Positions 30,285 to 38,003 of a stretch of DNA of 38,003 nucleotides are shown piece by piece. The notes beneath the pieces are model-generated. The model saw nothing but the letters and a program-made list of their open reading frames with translations, was not told the DNA's origin and searched no databases. The stretch comes from Jaapia argillacea MUCL 33604. Lineage: Eukaryota; Basidiomycota; Agaricomycetes; Jaapiales; Jaapiaceae. The position numbers were made by a program, and so were the translations under genes. How positions within the stretch are numbered: position 1 is the first letter of the stretch; the number at the start of each line of letters is the position of its first letter. The stretch spans positions 155,052 to 193,054 of the forward strand of contig KL197760.1 in NCBI GenBank assembly GCA_000697665.1. The letters run 5' to 3'.

Positions 30285-30582
30285 GAGGTTGGGTGTCACG
30301 ATCACATGTCACGCGTCACCGGATGTACGGTTTCGCCGACTTCCGCCAAGGTTCACGACTGTGCGCCTTAACCACCCTCTATCTTCACCAATTTCAGCGG
30401 CGTATCCACGCCAAGCACTGAATAATCTCCTATACTTCCAACAAGCTTCCTCTAGCTTCGTCCACTCCTAAGGAGTCCGTTCTTCGACGTATCCGACCGT
30501 CGGGGCCACTGCAGTCACGGTTGCGAACGGATACGGTGTCGTATCCTTCTAGCCCCAAACAATTCAAGTTCCTTCAATATTC
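30285..30582. promoter_or_regulatory. Third copy of the PhLP upstream region, decayed
   Basis: The segment with CCGCCAAGGTTCACGACTG near 30351 through CAGCGGCGTATCCACGCC near 30396 matches the reverse complement of the PhLP upstream region near 8230-8300. Three GTCAC motifs occur at 30295, 30308 and 30315. Confidence 0.5.
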
Positions 30583-31275
30583 ATGATGGGGAGCATCCAG
30601 AATCTCTCATAACCCGGGTCTTCCAGGCTCGAACACGATATCTGGATGAGCGTGAAGGACTTAACTCTCCGAGAAACTTTCCCGTCCCCGTCGAGATTCT
30701 CTTGGTCGATCCGAGCTGTCCGCATGGCTCCGATGAAAAATACGACGGTGCTAAGACTACGACTCCGTAGAGAACTTTCCAAAACTATTAACAACATCCT
30801 GACTTCATTTTTCAACCCGTGGCGGGCGTCCAAGGCCCAGCATGATCGGCTCGAACCAAGCTGCAAAATCAGTATCAAAGCCGTTAAGAAGCCTGCGCTG
30901 GGTGCGAATCCGCAGGGAGGGATGGGCCGTGGTGCGGGGGAAATTTGCGCTCGGTGAGTCCACGAAGGTTCGAGGGTTCGAATGTTCTGAGGGAGGTCAC
31001 TGGGGTGAGGCGTATCTACGCCGTATCGAGGGCAAGGATTGTTTGCGTCGAAGTTCACATCTGCCCTCTGGTATGGTTTCTTTTGTGTGCTTAATGTTGT
31101 TGAATTGTCGACGTCGCTATCACCGGGTCGATGTTATCATCTCCATATACCCCAGCCGAATCGCTCCCACTGACGTTTCAACCAAGTGCATTCCATCAAA
31201 ACTGCCTTCCTCGTTCCGAACCATAACACCTTCGTTTCTCCCATCTTCGAACTCCAGGATCCTTCATCTGTGAAG
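30583..31275 (+). pseudogene. Phosducin-like pseudogene 2
   Basis: Collinear with PhLP and with pseudogene 1. It shows the exon-2 start (CTCCGAGAAACTTTCCCGTC near 30670), a GATGAAAAATACGACGG stretch matching the acidic linker, GTGCGGGGGAAATTTGCGCT near 30930, the intron region near 31070-31130, and the same 3' junction as pseudogene 1 (GAGGGTAGCCAACGTCCAGG here, GAGGGTAGCCAACGCCCAGG in pseudogene 1). The shared non-PhLP junction means one pseudogene was copied from the other, or both from one broken parent. No frame is intact. Confidence 0.75.
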
Positions 31276-31584
31276 AGTATGCACACGAAGTCGAGGGTAG
31301 CCAACGTCCAGGCAAAGTCTGTCAAGACCAACAGATTCGCTGTAGTGCACCTGCTGGTTACGTTGAGCGTCGAAGCTTTTAGACGCAGCCGCTCTCACGG
31401 GACGAGACGAATTGGTTGGTATACTTACGTACTGGCAAACTCCATTCTCGACATCGTTTACACCGCGGTTTGCGATACATAGCTTCATGGATTTGTTCGT
31501 GAAAGTCGTCGCGGTCTAGAGATCGTCAGGAACAGCGACGCCGTCCGGAACCCTTCCGGATCATCCTTTCGGCCAACCCAGATA

Positions 31585-31619
31585 TGGTGCGGTTCACTTA
31601 GACACCGCTACTTTTGTAC
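31585..31619 (+). repeat. Left terminal inverted repeat of the transposon
   Basis: It pairs with 35961-35995. Differences are a few substitutions and one or two single-base indels around the CACCGCTACTTTTGTAC segment. Confidence 0.85.
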
Positions 31620-32254
31620 AAAATCTAGGGAAATTCGAATAAAAATGCGAATATTATTTGGTCTTGCCAAACGACTCCTTTTGATTGGGGGAAGACATTG
31701 GCAAGACCGATTTTCGATTGCTATAAAATTGGTGGAGATAGCAATTTCTCGGAGGCTCAGATTGGCGGAGGGTGACAGGACAGTCTCACCACGGCCAAAT
31801 AACCGCTCCAAACCGCCATTGGGACAGATTGGGACCCATTTCAGTCATCGACAACCCGTTGCAGCGGTTTTCAGAATTATGCGGAATCGCAATTCTGTGA
31901 CGCGGCTCAAACGTACGGTGGGAAAGTCGCGGGAAGTTCCCGAGAGAGACTTTACAATAATTATTGTACTGTTATGTCGCGGTTGTCAGTAGTTATCAAG
32001 TGGCTTCAGTCTGAATACGACTCACTCATCCCCACATCAATGCCCCCTCGCAGTGTTTCACAGGACCTAAAAGCTAGGGTTCCAGTTCTCTGGAGTGATG
32101 GCTTTTCTGTCAAAGAAATCTGTGGGCTTCTCGGGATCAAAAAGTCACTCGCATACAAAACTTTGGAACACCATCGCTGCCATGGCATAACCTACAATCA
32201 GTTTGCTCGTACTCAGGGTCAACAACACAAACTTACAACTCCTGATATCAACTA

Positions 32255-32771
32255 CTGTACCATTTCAATCTATTCAACACCCCTTATGACGTGTGACACC
32301 AAAATTCCATTTCGACATTTTGGCACTTGGCCTCAAGACGAGTGACAATGTCGAAATTTTTGGCAGTTGACTGGCAAAGTACTGCACCATTTCGATCTAT
32401 TCGGCATGTCACATGTCACAAGGGCCAAAAATGACGAAATTTTGGGCCTTGTCACTGGTCACCAGACCCTCTGCTGAATCCAAAATTTGGTTGTCACAGT
32501 GGCAGAAAATCGTAAAAATCTCTCTGAAGCTCCTGAGACACTGTTTTTGGTGTTTTTGGCCTGGTTTTCATTCTCCCTTTCTGTAGTTAGCTCTGTAGGC
32601 TATACTTCAACTGACTTAGATTCAAATAACTGTCTAAAACTATTACTTTTGTGACACAATTGCCAAAAATTTTCACTTCGTCACTTGTCCCAAGGCCAAG
32701 TGCCGAAATGTCGAAATGGAATTTCATTGTCACAGGTCACAGGTGGTGCCGAATAGATCAAAATGGTACAG
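32255..32771. repeat. Inverted pair 1 of the composite element
   Basis: The sequence after 32255 and the reverse complement from 32771 share the terminal CTGTACCATTT motif, then a long stretch including ATTCCATTTCGACATTT and GGCACTTGGCCT. This pairing is much better than that of 32255 with 33034. Confidence 0.7.
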
Positions 32772-33034
32772 TAGCAATTTTGAGCAAGTATTTACATTGC
32801 AGAAAAGCACAAAAGCGGGATACAGGTGTAATTACAGAAAGGGAGGCCAAAATGGACTAAAACCAACAAAAATAGTCACCCAAGAGGGCCAGGGAGAAAT
32901 TTTCGGGTTTTGAACCCTTGTGACACCAAATTTTGGATTTGGCAGAAGGCCTGGTGACCTGTGACACAGCATAAAATTTCGTCAACTTCAGGCCTTGTGA
33001 CATGTGATGTGCCGGATAGATCGAAATGGTACAG
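32382..33034. repeat. Inverted pair 2 of the composite element
   Basis: The sequence after 32382 and the reverse complement from 33034 share CACATGTCACAAGG, then GACGAAATTTT, GGTCACCAG and AATCCAAAATTTGG, extending roughly 120 bases. It overlaps pair 1 instead of nesting inside it. Confidence 0.7.
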
Positions 33035-34198
33035 TATCTCAAGAATCTCCTGCTTGAGGATAATACCCTCTATCTCGACGAACTCCAGGATAGGCTCTGT
33101 GAGGAACACCACATCCATATCTCCATTCCAACTCTTGTTCGCACACTCTGTTGCACTATCTACACCAACAAGAAGATCTCAGCAAAGGCATTGGAGTGGA
33201 ATGAAGACATACGTGCTCTCTTCATGAACATGATTGCCACAGTTGCTCCTGATCCCGAGATGTTGATGTTTGGAGATGAAGCTACAAAAGACGAGCGAAC
33301 ACAAGGATGGAGGAAAGGGTGGTCTCAGATGGGTGTCCGGTGCTTGCAGAGCAAACCATTTGTACGAGGGAAGCGGTACTCCATCCTCCCCATTCTGATG
33401 ATGGATGGAATCATCACATATGATATTATTGAGGGTTCGGTGACCTCAGAGCGGTTTGTGCAATTTTTGCGTGACCATGTGGTATGTTGAAATCTCAGAT
33501 CTTTCTTGGTATAATCCCTGATGCTGGCATAGATTCCCCTTACCAATCCATATCCAGGCCCACGCAGTGTCCTTGTCCTCGACAACTGTAGCATTCATCA
33601 TTCTGAGGAGGTGAGGCAAGTGATTGAAGATGAAGCAGGTCAGTCAAATTCCCTCTCTCTCTTCCCTGCTGTATCTCATTCATGGAAGCAGAGTGCAAAC
33701 TTGTCTTTCTTCCACCCTACTCTCCTGACTACAACCCAATCGAGCAAGCTTTTTCCTCTATCAAGGCTTGGCTGCATCGTCATCACTTGGATAAATCTGT
33801 GTGGGCAATGTGTTGTGCATGTCGTCAGATTACCCCAAAGAAGGCCTTTGGATACTTTAGTTCCTCAGGATATATATAATCTATAGGATTTCATGAATGT
33901 ATGAAATAAGTATCTCAGAAGTGACATGGACATCTCTATGTATAGAATACTACTCCCAGCCAGCTTCTCTTGCCATCTCCTCTTCAACACTTTGCACAGG
34001 TGCCTGATAACCAGGAGGAATGGGAACCATCTCACTGAGGGCTTCATTGAAATAGTTGAACACATCACCGTTAGGACAAGGGTTACCAGACTCAAGTGGC
34101 CCTGCTGTGAAACAATTCCCACCTCCCACAGCAAAGATAACCTCATACTGTACCCTTTTATCATCCCTCCCCCAAACTTCCGCAATACTTGATTCAGA

Positions 34199-35533
34199 TC
34201 ATTTCCTCTTCACATCCGGCCCTTTCCACCACTTTTGACTACCATTTTGGAGTCGTATGACATCTCCAGCTGGGATTTTGAGGGCAGTAAGATCAGCCTT
34301 TGGGACTTTGTGGAGGATATCAGGACCGTAACTGTGCTCTGCCATCTTGTCCTCACAGCTGAGGGCATTGCAAACACCAAGGTGGTCCTGAGCATATGTG
34401 AGAAAGTGACCAAGATGTGAAGGACTAGGTGCTGGAGGAGATGATCCCAGCTCGATTGGAAGATGTTGAGTGCAAGGACGGGTTGGTGTTTCAGGAAGGA
34501 TTGGTGTGGTATGGCCCAACATTGCCGCAGCAAGGGAAGTGACAGAAGTAATTGCATGGGCAAATGGAGTAAATTGATCACCAGCTGTGGGTGTCAAAGG
34601 TGTCTGACGGTCTGGATGGAGAGCAGCCTTGCATTTCTCAGGGTCAAATTCATCTGAATTAGGGGGATGGTCGATGGTTGCTTTTGCAGAAATCTACAAT
34701 AGAATATGAGAGAGAACATCAACAAAGAGAGAAGAAATTATACTCACAATCACAAGACACCAAGTTTGGCACTGAGCAGGAGTAATCTTGATGTTGTCCT
34801 TAGGGTCATTGGTAGGACAGTACCAAAACTCCCCTTGACCTTGTTATGAACATGCATAAGCTCCTTGTGCCACTTTGCACACTGCAAGTCAAGGTCAGTC
34901 GCATTCTTGTACTCGCCCATCTCCTATTGTCTCTCAGAGGTGAGACTCGAAAAACTGAGCACAAAGACATACCTTAACACCATCATTCCCACTGTTGTCA
35001 CTATCAACATCCTCATCAGCCTATGGGGCTAATGTGAGTCCAAAGTCATGAACTGGGGGAAGAAATACAAAACTCACACCAACACGGCATTTTGCCTTGA
35101 TTTCATTCGAGTCAACAAGAATTGTAACCTTCTGTGGACCCTCCTTTTGGATAGCCTGAACCATCCCATTGTACTCAGCCTGGTTCTCGATGTCAAGAGG
35201 TGTGACAGACTTCCTATATGTGGTGTTACAACCAGAAGAAGTCTGCAATAACACTGAGATGACATATGATTTGGGTGATGCAAATGTGTATTTGAATGGG
35301 TATGGCCGTCTGGCAGTCGCGTGGAATTTTTGTAGGCTGCAACAGTCCAGGACTGCTTGCAAGAAGAGAGTGTAGTTGTCAGCAGCAATTGCAAACTCAA
35401 GTTCTTTCGATTTCATCGAAACCTTAGGCTTGGCCTGAGATTTTTTCCCAAATGCAAGTACAGGTTGGGGGGAGTAAACAGTCAAGTGAATTCCAAAAGC
35501 AATGAGTTCGTTCTCACCCTGAGTGTCTGACAT
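34199..35533 (-). pseudogene. Transposon accessory gene of unknown function, frameshifted
   Basis: Minus-strand exons are 35533-35078, 35020-34973, 34923-34748 and 34693-34199, with introns of 57, 49 and 54 nt. Exon 1 (MSDTQGENELIAFGIHLTVY, FKYTFASPKSYVIS, EYNGMVQAIQKEGPQKVTIL) and exon 4 (DKMAEHSYGPDILHKVPKAD, LQNGSQKWWKGPDVKRK at the end) are open. The exon sum is one base short of a whole number of codons. The loss is in exon 3 near the CCCC run at 34831-34834: before it the frame reads WHKELMHVHNK, and one base later it would read EFWYCPTNDPKDNIKITPAQ. With that base the product would be 391 aa. No domain is recognised; DNA binding or transposition regulation is only a guess. An upstream in-frame ATG exists at 35548. 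Confidence 0.7.
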
Positions 35534-35960
35534 CTCGTTGATTCGCAAGGCTTTTGTGACAGGGACTCAAGCACACCGTGGAGCGAAGGCAATTTTATTT
35601 TGAATTACATTTACAGTATTACTTAGAATATTGCCGGCAGCCTCGGGTACCAACTACCCGCGGTGTGGTGCAATTCCAGAGTACTGGAACAGAATTTGTG
35701 ATTCCACCTAATTCTGAAAGTCGCTGTAAACCAATTTTGGACTGTATTTTCACCCAATTTGTGTGGCAAAAATATCAAATTTTCTCGCAGGGAACATCCT
35801 CAATGCCTCCCGCGACCACAAAGGTGTGTTCCCCATCGCTTTGAGGGCTCACAGGGGAGGTTTGAGTCAGATTTGGGGTGAAAATATACCAAAAAATCAT
35901 TCAAAAGGCTCTCAGAGGTACACAACAAAAAAATTTTGACCTTCAGTCGATTTGGTGGCT

Positions 35961-35995
35961 GTACAAAGTAGGTGGTGACTAAGTGAACCACACCA
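35961..35995 (-). repeat. Right terminal inverted repeat of the transposon
   Basis: The reverse complement of this stretch matches 31585-31619. The TA at 35996-35997 is the right target-site copy. Confidence 0.85.
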
Positions 35996-36258
35996 TAAGT
36001 TTTGCGCCATTCTGGATGCAATGCGTCTTCCTTGAGGATGGCATAGAAGAAATGTGGGAGAACACACTTCATGGAGTCTAAGGTACATAGCATGTGGAAT
36101 CAAGCGAGCACAGATGATATCACACACTTGAGACAGAATGAAGAAAGCAAGTAGAACCATGCAGCTCCTCCCTTCCAAGATCTGCGGAATGTTGGTGACA
36201 GAAGTAGTTTTGAGCTTAGTAGGGTTGGATATGCGTAGGACTTATAGCTGGAGGAGTA

Positions 36259-36648
36259 CTGTAGATTTTCAACCAACCTGGTGGCCCTTATGATGTGTGA
36301 CAACCAACCTTAGGCCGGCGGGCTGGTGAAAGCGACCATGACGTGTGACTGAATGGTGAGGACGGCGGAAGTGGTGACACTGACCCTCAGTTTTAGTGAA
36401 GGGACAGGCTTTGGAGAGGGCGCTGGGCTTAGGAAGACTCGCAAACGGCGTTTGCCACAGGTTTGGGGCACTTCCCGTTGCTTGCAATGCAGGCCAAGAT
36501 TTTTTGAGAAAAATAGCCAATAAATTGAATATTTTACCTTGGTTGTCACAGGCAGCGAAAAGGCTTGTGACACCATACAGGGTGCCCTGACCCGGCGATT
36601 TTGGGGGCTTTGTGACCTGTGACCGCCGGGTTGGTTGAAAATGTACAG
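36259..36648. mobile_element. 390-bp miniature inverted-repeat element
   Basis: The ends are CTGTAGATTTTCAACCAACC (36259) and, inverted from 36648, CTGTACATTTTCAACCAACC, continuing with GG-GG matches. TA flanks both sides (36257-36258 and 36649-36650). The next bases, CTTATGATGTGTGACA, resemble the subterminal CTTATGACGTGTGACA of the composite element at 32255, so the two are related families. It has no coding capacity. Confidence 0.85.
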
Positions 36649-36749
36649 TACTAGAGCACTAGTGGCTATGGTAATGTTGTGATTTGATGGGTGGTTTGGT
36701 GGGTGAATGAACTGAGGTTGTCACAGATGTGATGTGCCAGAACTCTCTA

Positions 36750-36860
36750 GATGATATCACTCCAATACTCCGAGGCGGATCAAGGCATTGTTGATGGTTG
36801 TGTACCACGACCTCCGATTCTAACATCACCAAATACCTCCACGCCACAAAGTGACTACTT
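36750..36860 (-). repeat. Dispersed repeat, copy 2
   Basis: The reverse complement matches 6430-6545, with GTCACTTTGTGGCG, GTTAGAATCGGAGGTCG and CATCAACAATG as landmarks. It has small deletions relative to copy 1. It lies between the miniature element and the decayed 354-aa-family copy. Confidence 0.6.
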
Positions 36861-36934
36861 AGGCTGGGGTGAACTGAACCTGTGACTCACTGTCGTGGAG
36901 AGATTGGCATGGAGCAAAACACGAAACCGATGTC

Positions 36935-37672
36935 CACACGCCAATCGAGCCCACCAGCTACTCCAAATCTATCACTGAGCCGCACACTGTAATCCCAAAA
37001 TCGTTTGGGAGCCTGAACAATTGCATTTGAAAATGTAAATTCTAGCCCATCGTCTCCCGTATGCCCTCATATGCCCCAATTTGACTCGTTTCACCGTAGT
37101 TCTCAACGGTCACTGTGACAAGGACCTACCCGCAACCACACATCCGTACATGAACATCTTTGCATGGTACTGAAGGGAACAAGTGCCCATGAAACGATTG
37201 GCTGCAAGGAACTTCCTCAATAATGTCTTCATCTTGGTCAATAACATCTTAGTGGCTCGCGGTATTTGCTCTGCTGATGCTAAGATTACAATTGCTAGGA
37301 TGTGGACAAGATGTAAGCTTGATGCGGAGATTCAAGATCTGTGATCATTGGGTGTTGAGAAACAGACAGGACTCAGTAAGTCACACGTCATGTTCTTGGT
37401 GCCGCTTTGAATCAAGACTGGGATAATTTTCAGCATGGACCGTTCGATGCTCAGGCTTTTGGATTCTCGCCCAATTATCTTATACCCCGCGTTTTTGACC
37501 TTGTCAGATCTTGGAAACGTACAGGTCCAGTATGCACTCATTCATCCTTTGCTGTCTTGGATATGAAGTTGACATGTTCCCTTTAGCCTACCACTAGCAG
37601 CACCGATAACGCCAAGGTAGAAATATACAAACGTGCAGAAACGATTTGGTCCATCATAAGCTTCCTCCCTTC
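36935..37672 (+). pseudogene. Decayed copy of the 354-aa family gene
   Basis: Collinear with copy 3 from about 24003 to 24752, introns included: ACGCCAATCGAGCCCACCAG against ACGCCACTCGAGCCCGCCAG, then GTAGTTCTCAACGGTCACTG, GGATGTGGACAAGATGTAAG, and CAGAAACGATTTGGTCCATC. It lacks the first ~190 bases of exon 1, has a deletion in exon 2 (the DVPMGN region) and several stops (for example TGG-TAC-TGA). The match stops abruptly at 37672, where unrelated repeat-like DNA begins. Confidence 0.8.
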
Positions 37673-38003
37673 ATCAGGAAATCTAGTCTGGGTCTAGAAT
37701 TACTATTTTTGTCTCTCGGAGTCTATTTGGGTGCCAATAGTTTCCATAGTGCTTCTAGCCGGTTCTAGAAAGGGTGCCATCTTTTTGGTGCTCTGAAAAT
37801 AGCCTTTCAAGTCAGAAAGACCTTAATAGTTGGGCGTTCACAGCCCAGAGCGCAGAATAGTCCAAACTAGATGGGCTTCATCTAGTTGTCTTTGGCGCTG
37901 AATCTATGGGTCTCAAAGAGACCCAAATAGTTAGAGGGCTCAATTTATAGACTATTCTAGGCTGCTTTGTTCTTAGCGTCTGATTATTGGGTGATAATAG
38001 AAT
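37673..38003. mobile_element. Probable end of another transposon, cut by the window edge
   Basis: The decayed 354-aa copy breaks off exactly here. The new sequence is full of short recurrent boxes (AATAG, CTATTTGGGT, AATAGTT, TCTATGGGT) and holds a hairpin, CTAGATGGGCTTCATCTAG, at about 37868-37886. Dense subterminal boxes of this sort are usual at the ends of CACTA- or hAT-like elements. No open frame and no second end are in view, so the class is not fixed. Confidence 0.35.

Larger units (their letters stand above)
32255..33034. mobile_element. 780-bp composite miniature element inside the transposase
   Basis: The outer ends are CTGTACCATTTC (32255) and its inverted counterpart GAAATGGTACAG (ending 33034). 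TA lies on both sides (32253-32254 and 33035-33036). Removing the insert with one TA joins ATC-AAC-TA to T-CTC-AAG and restores the frame. The element encodes nothing recognisable and is rich in GTGACA/TGTCAC motifs. Two inner ends of the same type lie at 32382 (CTGCACCATTTC) and 32771 (ATGGTACAG, inverted), each also next to TA. Confidence 0.85.
32040..33879 (+). pseudogene. DDE transposase, interrupted by a nested insertion
   Basis: The parts are 32040-32254 and 33037-33481 (one exon, split by the insertion), 33533-33638 and 33692-33879. Leaving out the insert and one TA they sum to 318 codons in phase. The N-terminus has a helix-turn-helix region (SVKEICGLLGIKKSLAYKTL). The catalytic domain is of the DDE_3 / IS630-Tc1 kind: first Asp in MLMFGDEATKDERT, second in VLVLDNCSIHHSEE, and Glu in PPYSPDYNPIEQAFSSIK, with about 35 residues between the last two. 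Introns of 51 and 53 nt flank exon 2. The start at 32040 (MPPRSVSQDL) is preferred over 31974 because it opens directly on the DNA-binding region. It reads toward the accessory gene. Confidence 0.85.
31585..35995. mobile_element. 4.4-kb Tc1/mariner-superfamily transposon with two genes
   Basis: The ends are inverted repeats: TGGTGCGGTTCACTTAG at 31585 and, on the other strand from 35995, TGGTGTGGTTCACTTAG, continuing with matches through about 35 bases to TTTGTAC. Both ends are flanked by TA (31583-31584 and 35996-35997), the classic target duplication. About 280 bases inside each end a second matching pair occurs (near 31869-31899 and 35690-35719). Inside are a DDE transposase gene (+) and a convergent multi-exon accessory gene (-). 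Without the 780-bp nested insertion and its duplicated TA the element would be about 3.6 kb. The host site is a 665-family pseudogene. Confidence 0.85.
31430..36090 (-). pseudogene. 665-aa family pseudogene split by a transposon
   Basis: The left part (about 31430-31582) matches the 658-aa gene region 26005-26170, for example CATTCTCGACATCGTTTACA against CATCCTAGACTTCTTCCACG, and CATCCTTTCGGCCAACCCA. The right part begins at the transposon's right target site (35996): TAAGTTTTGCGCCATTCTGG against TAAGTTTTGCACCATTCGGG, reading ILKEDALHPEWRKTYG on the minus strand. It fades after about 36090. Between the parts lies the 4.4-kb transposon. About 90 bases of the gene are missing at the junction, so the copy was already deleted when the element landed. 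Confidence 0.75.

Noticed and set aside
28533-31275. PhLP copies as processed (retroposed) pseudogenes
   Set aside because: Both copies keep the intron 2 region and upstream promoter sequence and show no poly-A tract, so DNA-level duplication fits better.
32255-33034. The insertion in the transposase as a functional intron
   Set aside because: GT and AG lie inside the terminal repeats, but splicing there would leave four extra bases and shift the frame; 780 nt is also far longer than other introns here.
33865-34185. 106-codon minus-strand frame between transposase and accessory gene
   Set aside because: It overlaps the transposase stop region antisense and ends outside the spliced accessory gene; it has no motif.
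1-38003. tRNA, rRNA or other structured RNA genes
   Set aside because: A few GGTTCGA-type boxes were seen, but none with a paired A-box and acceptor stem; no rRNA-like sequence was found.

Overview
The window looks like nuclear DNA of a filamentous basidiomycete, most likely an agaricomycete. The genes are broken by many short GT-AG introns, about 38-60 nt where I could place both splice sites. They include families typical of mushrooms: a DUF6533 seven-helix membrane protein, a phosducin-like protein, a C2-headed NLR-type N-terminus and a sugar-porter MFS transporter. All calls come from reading the sequence. Exon models were accepted only when splice sites, reading phase and total length agreed.

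Layout. 0.9-8.1 kb: a DUF6533 membrane protein (-), a C2H2 zinc-finger protein (-), a stretch of degenerate tandem repeats, and a phosducin-like gene, PhLP (-). 8.9-12.7 kb: a 665-aa membrane-anchored protein of unknown function (+), then a convergent six-exon gene for a 354-aa protein of unknown function (-). 13.4-16.7 kb: an uncertain small gene and a broken NLR N-terminus without an NTPase. 16.8-20.6 kb: a nine-exon sugar transporter (+) and two small unknown genes. 21.1-29.3 kb: a second 354-aa-type gene with a relic of the 665-aa gene, then a third 354-aa-type gene (348 aa) (+), a 658-aa paralogue of the 665-aa gene (-), and a phosducin-like pseudogene (+). 29.6-37.7 kb: a graveyard of further pseudogene copies of the same three families, invaded by DNA transposons.

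The main result is a three-gene cassette, PhLP / 665-aa protein / 354-aa protein, with the first two divergent and the last two convergent. The cassette at 7.0-12.7 kb reappears inverted at 23.8-29.3 kb, and partial copies lie at 21.1-22.8 kb and 29.6-37.7 kb. In the copies the PhLP member has decayed, while the two unknown families keep intact open frames. That suggests retained or selected duplication of the unknown pair, with PhLP carried along.

The second result is a 4.4-kb Tc1/mariner-type transposon (31585-35995). It has clear terminal inverted repeats and a TA target duplication, and it carries a DDE transposase plus a convergent multi-exon accessory gene. It landed in a 665-family pseudogene. 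Its transposase is interrupted by a 780-bp composite of miniature elements whose inner and outer ends interleave; removing the insert with one TA copy restores the transposase frame exactly. A related 390-bp miniature element lies at 36259-36648.
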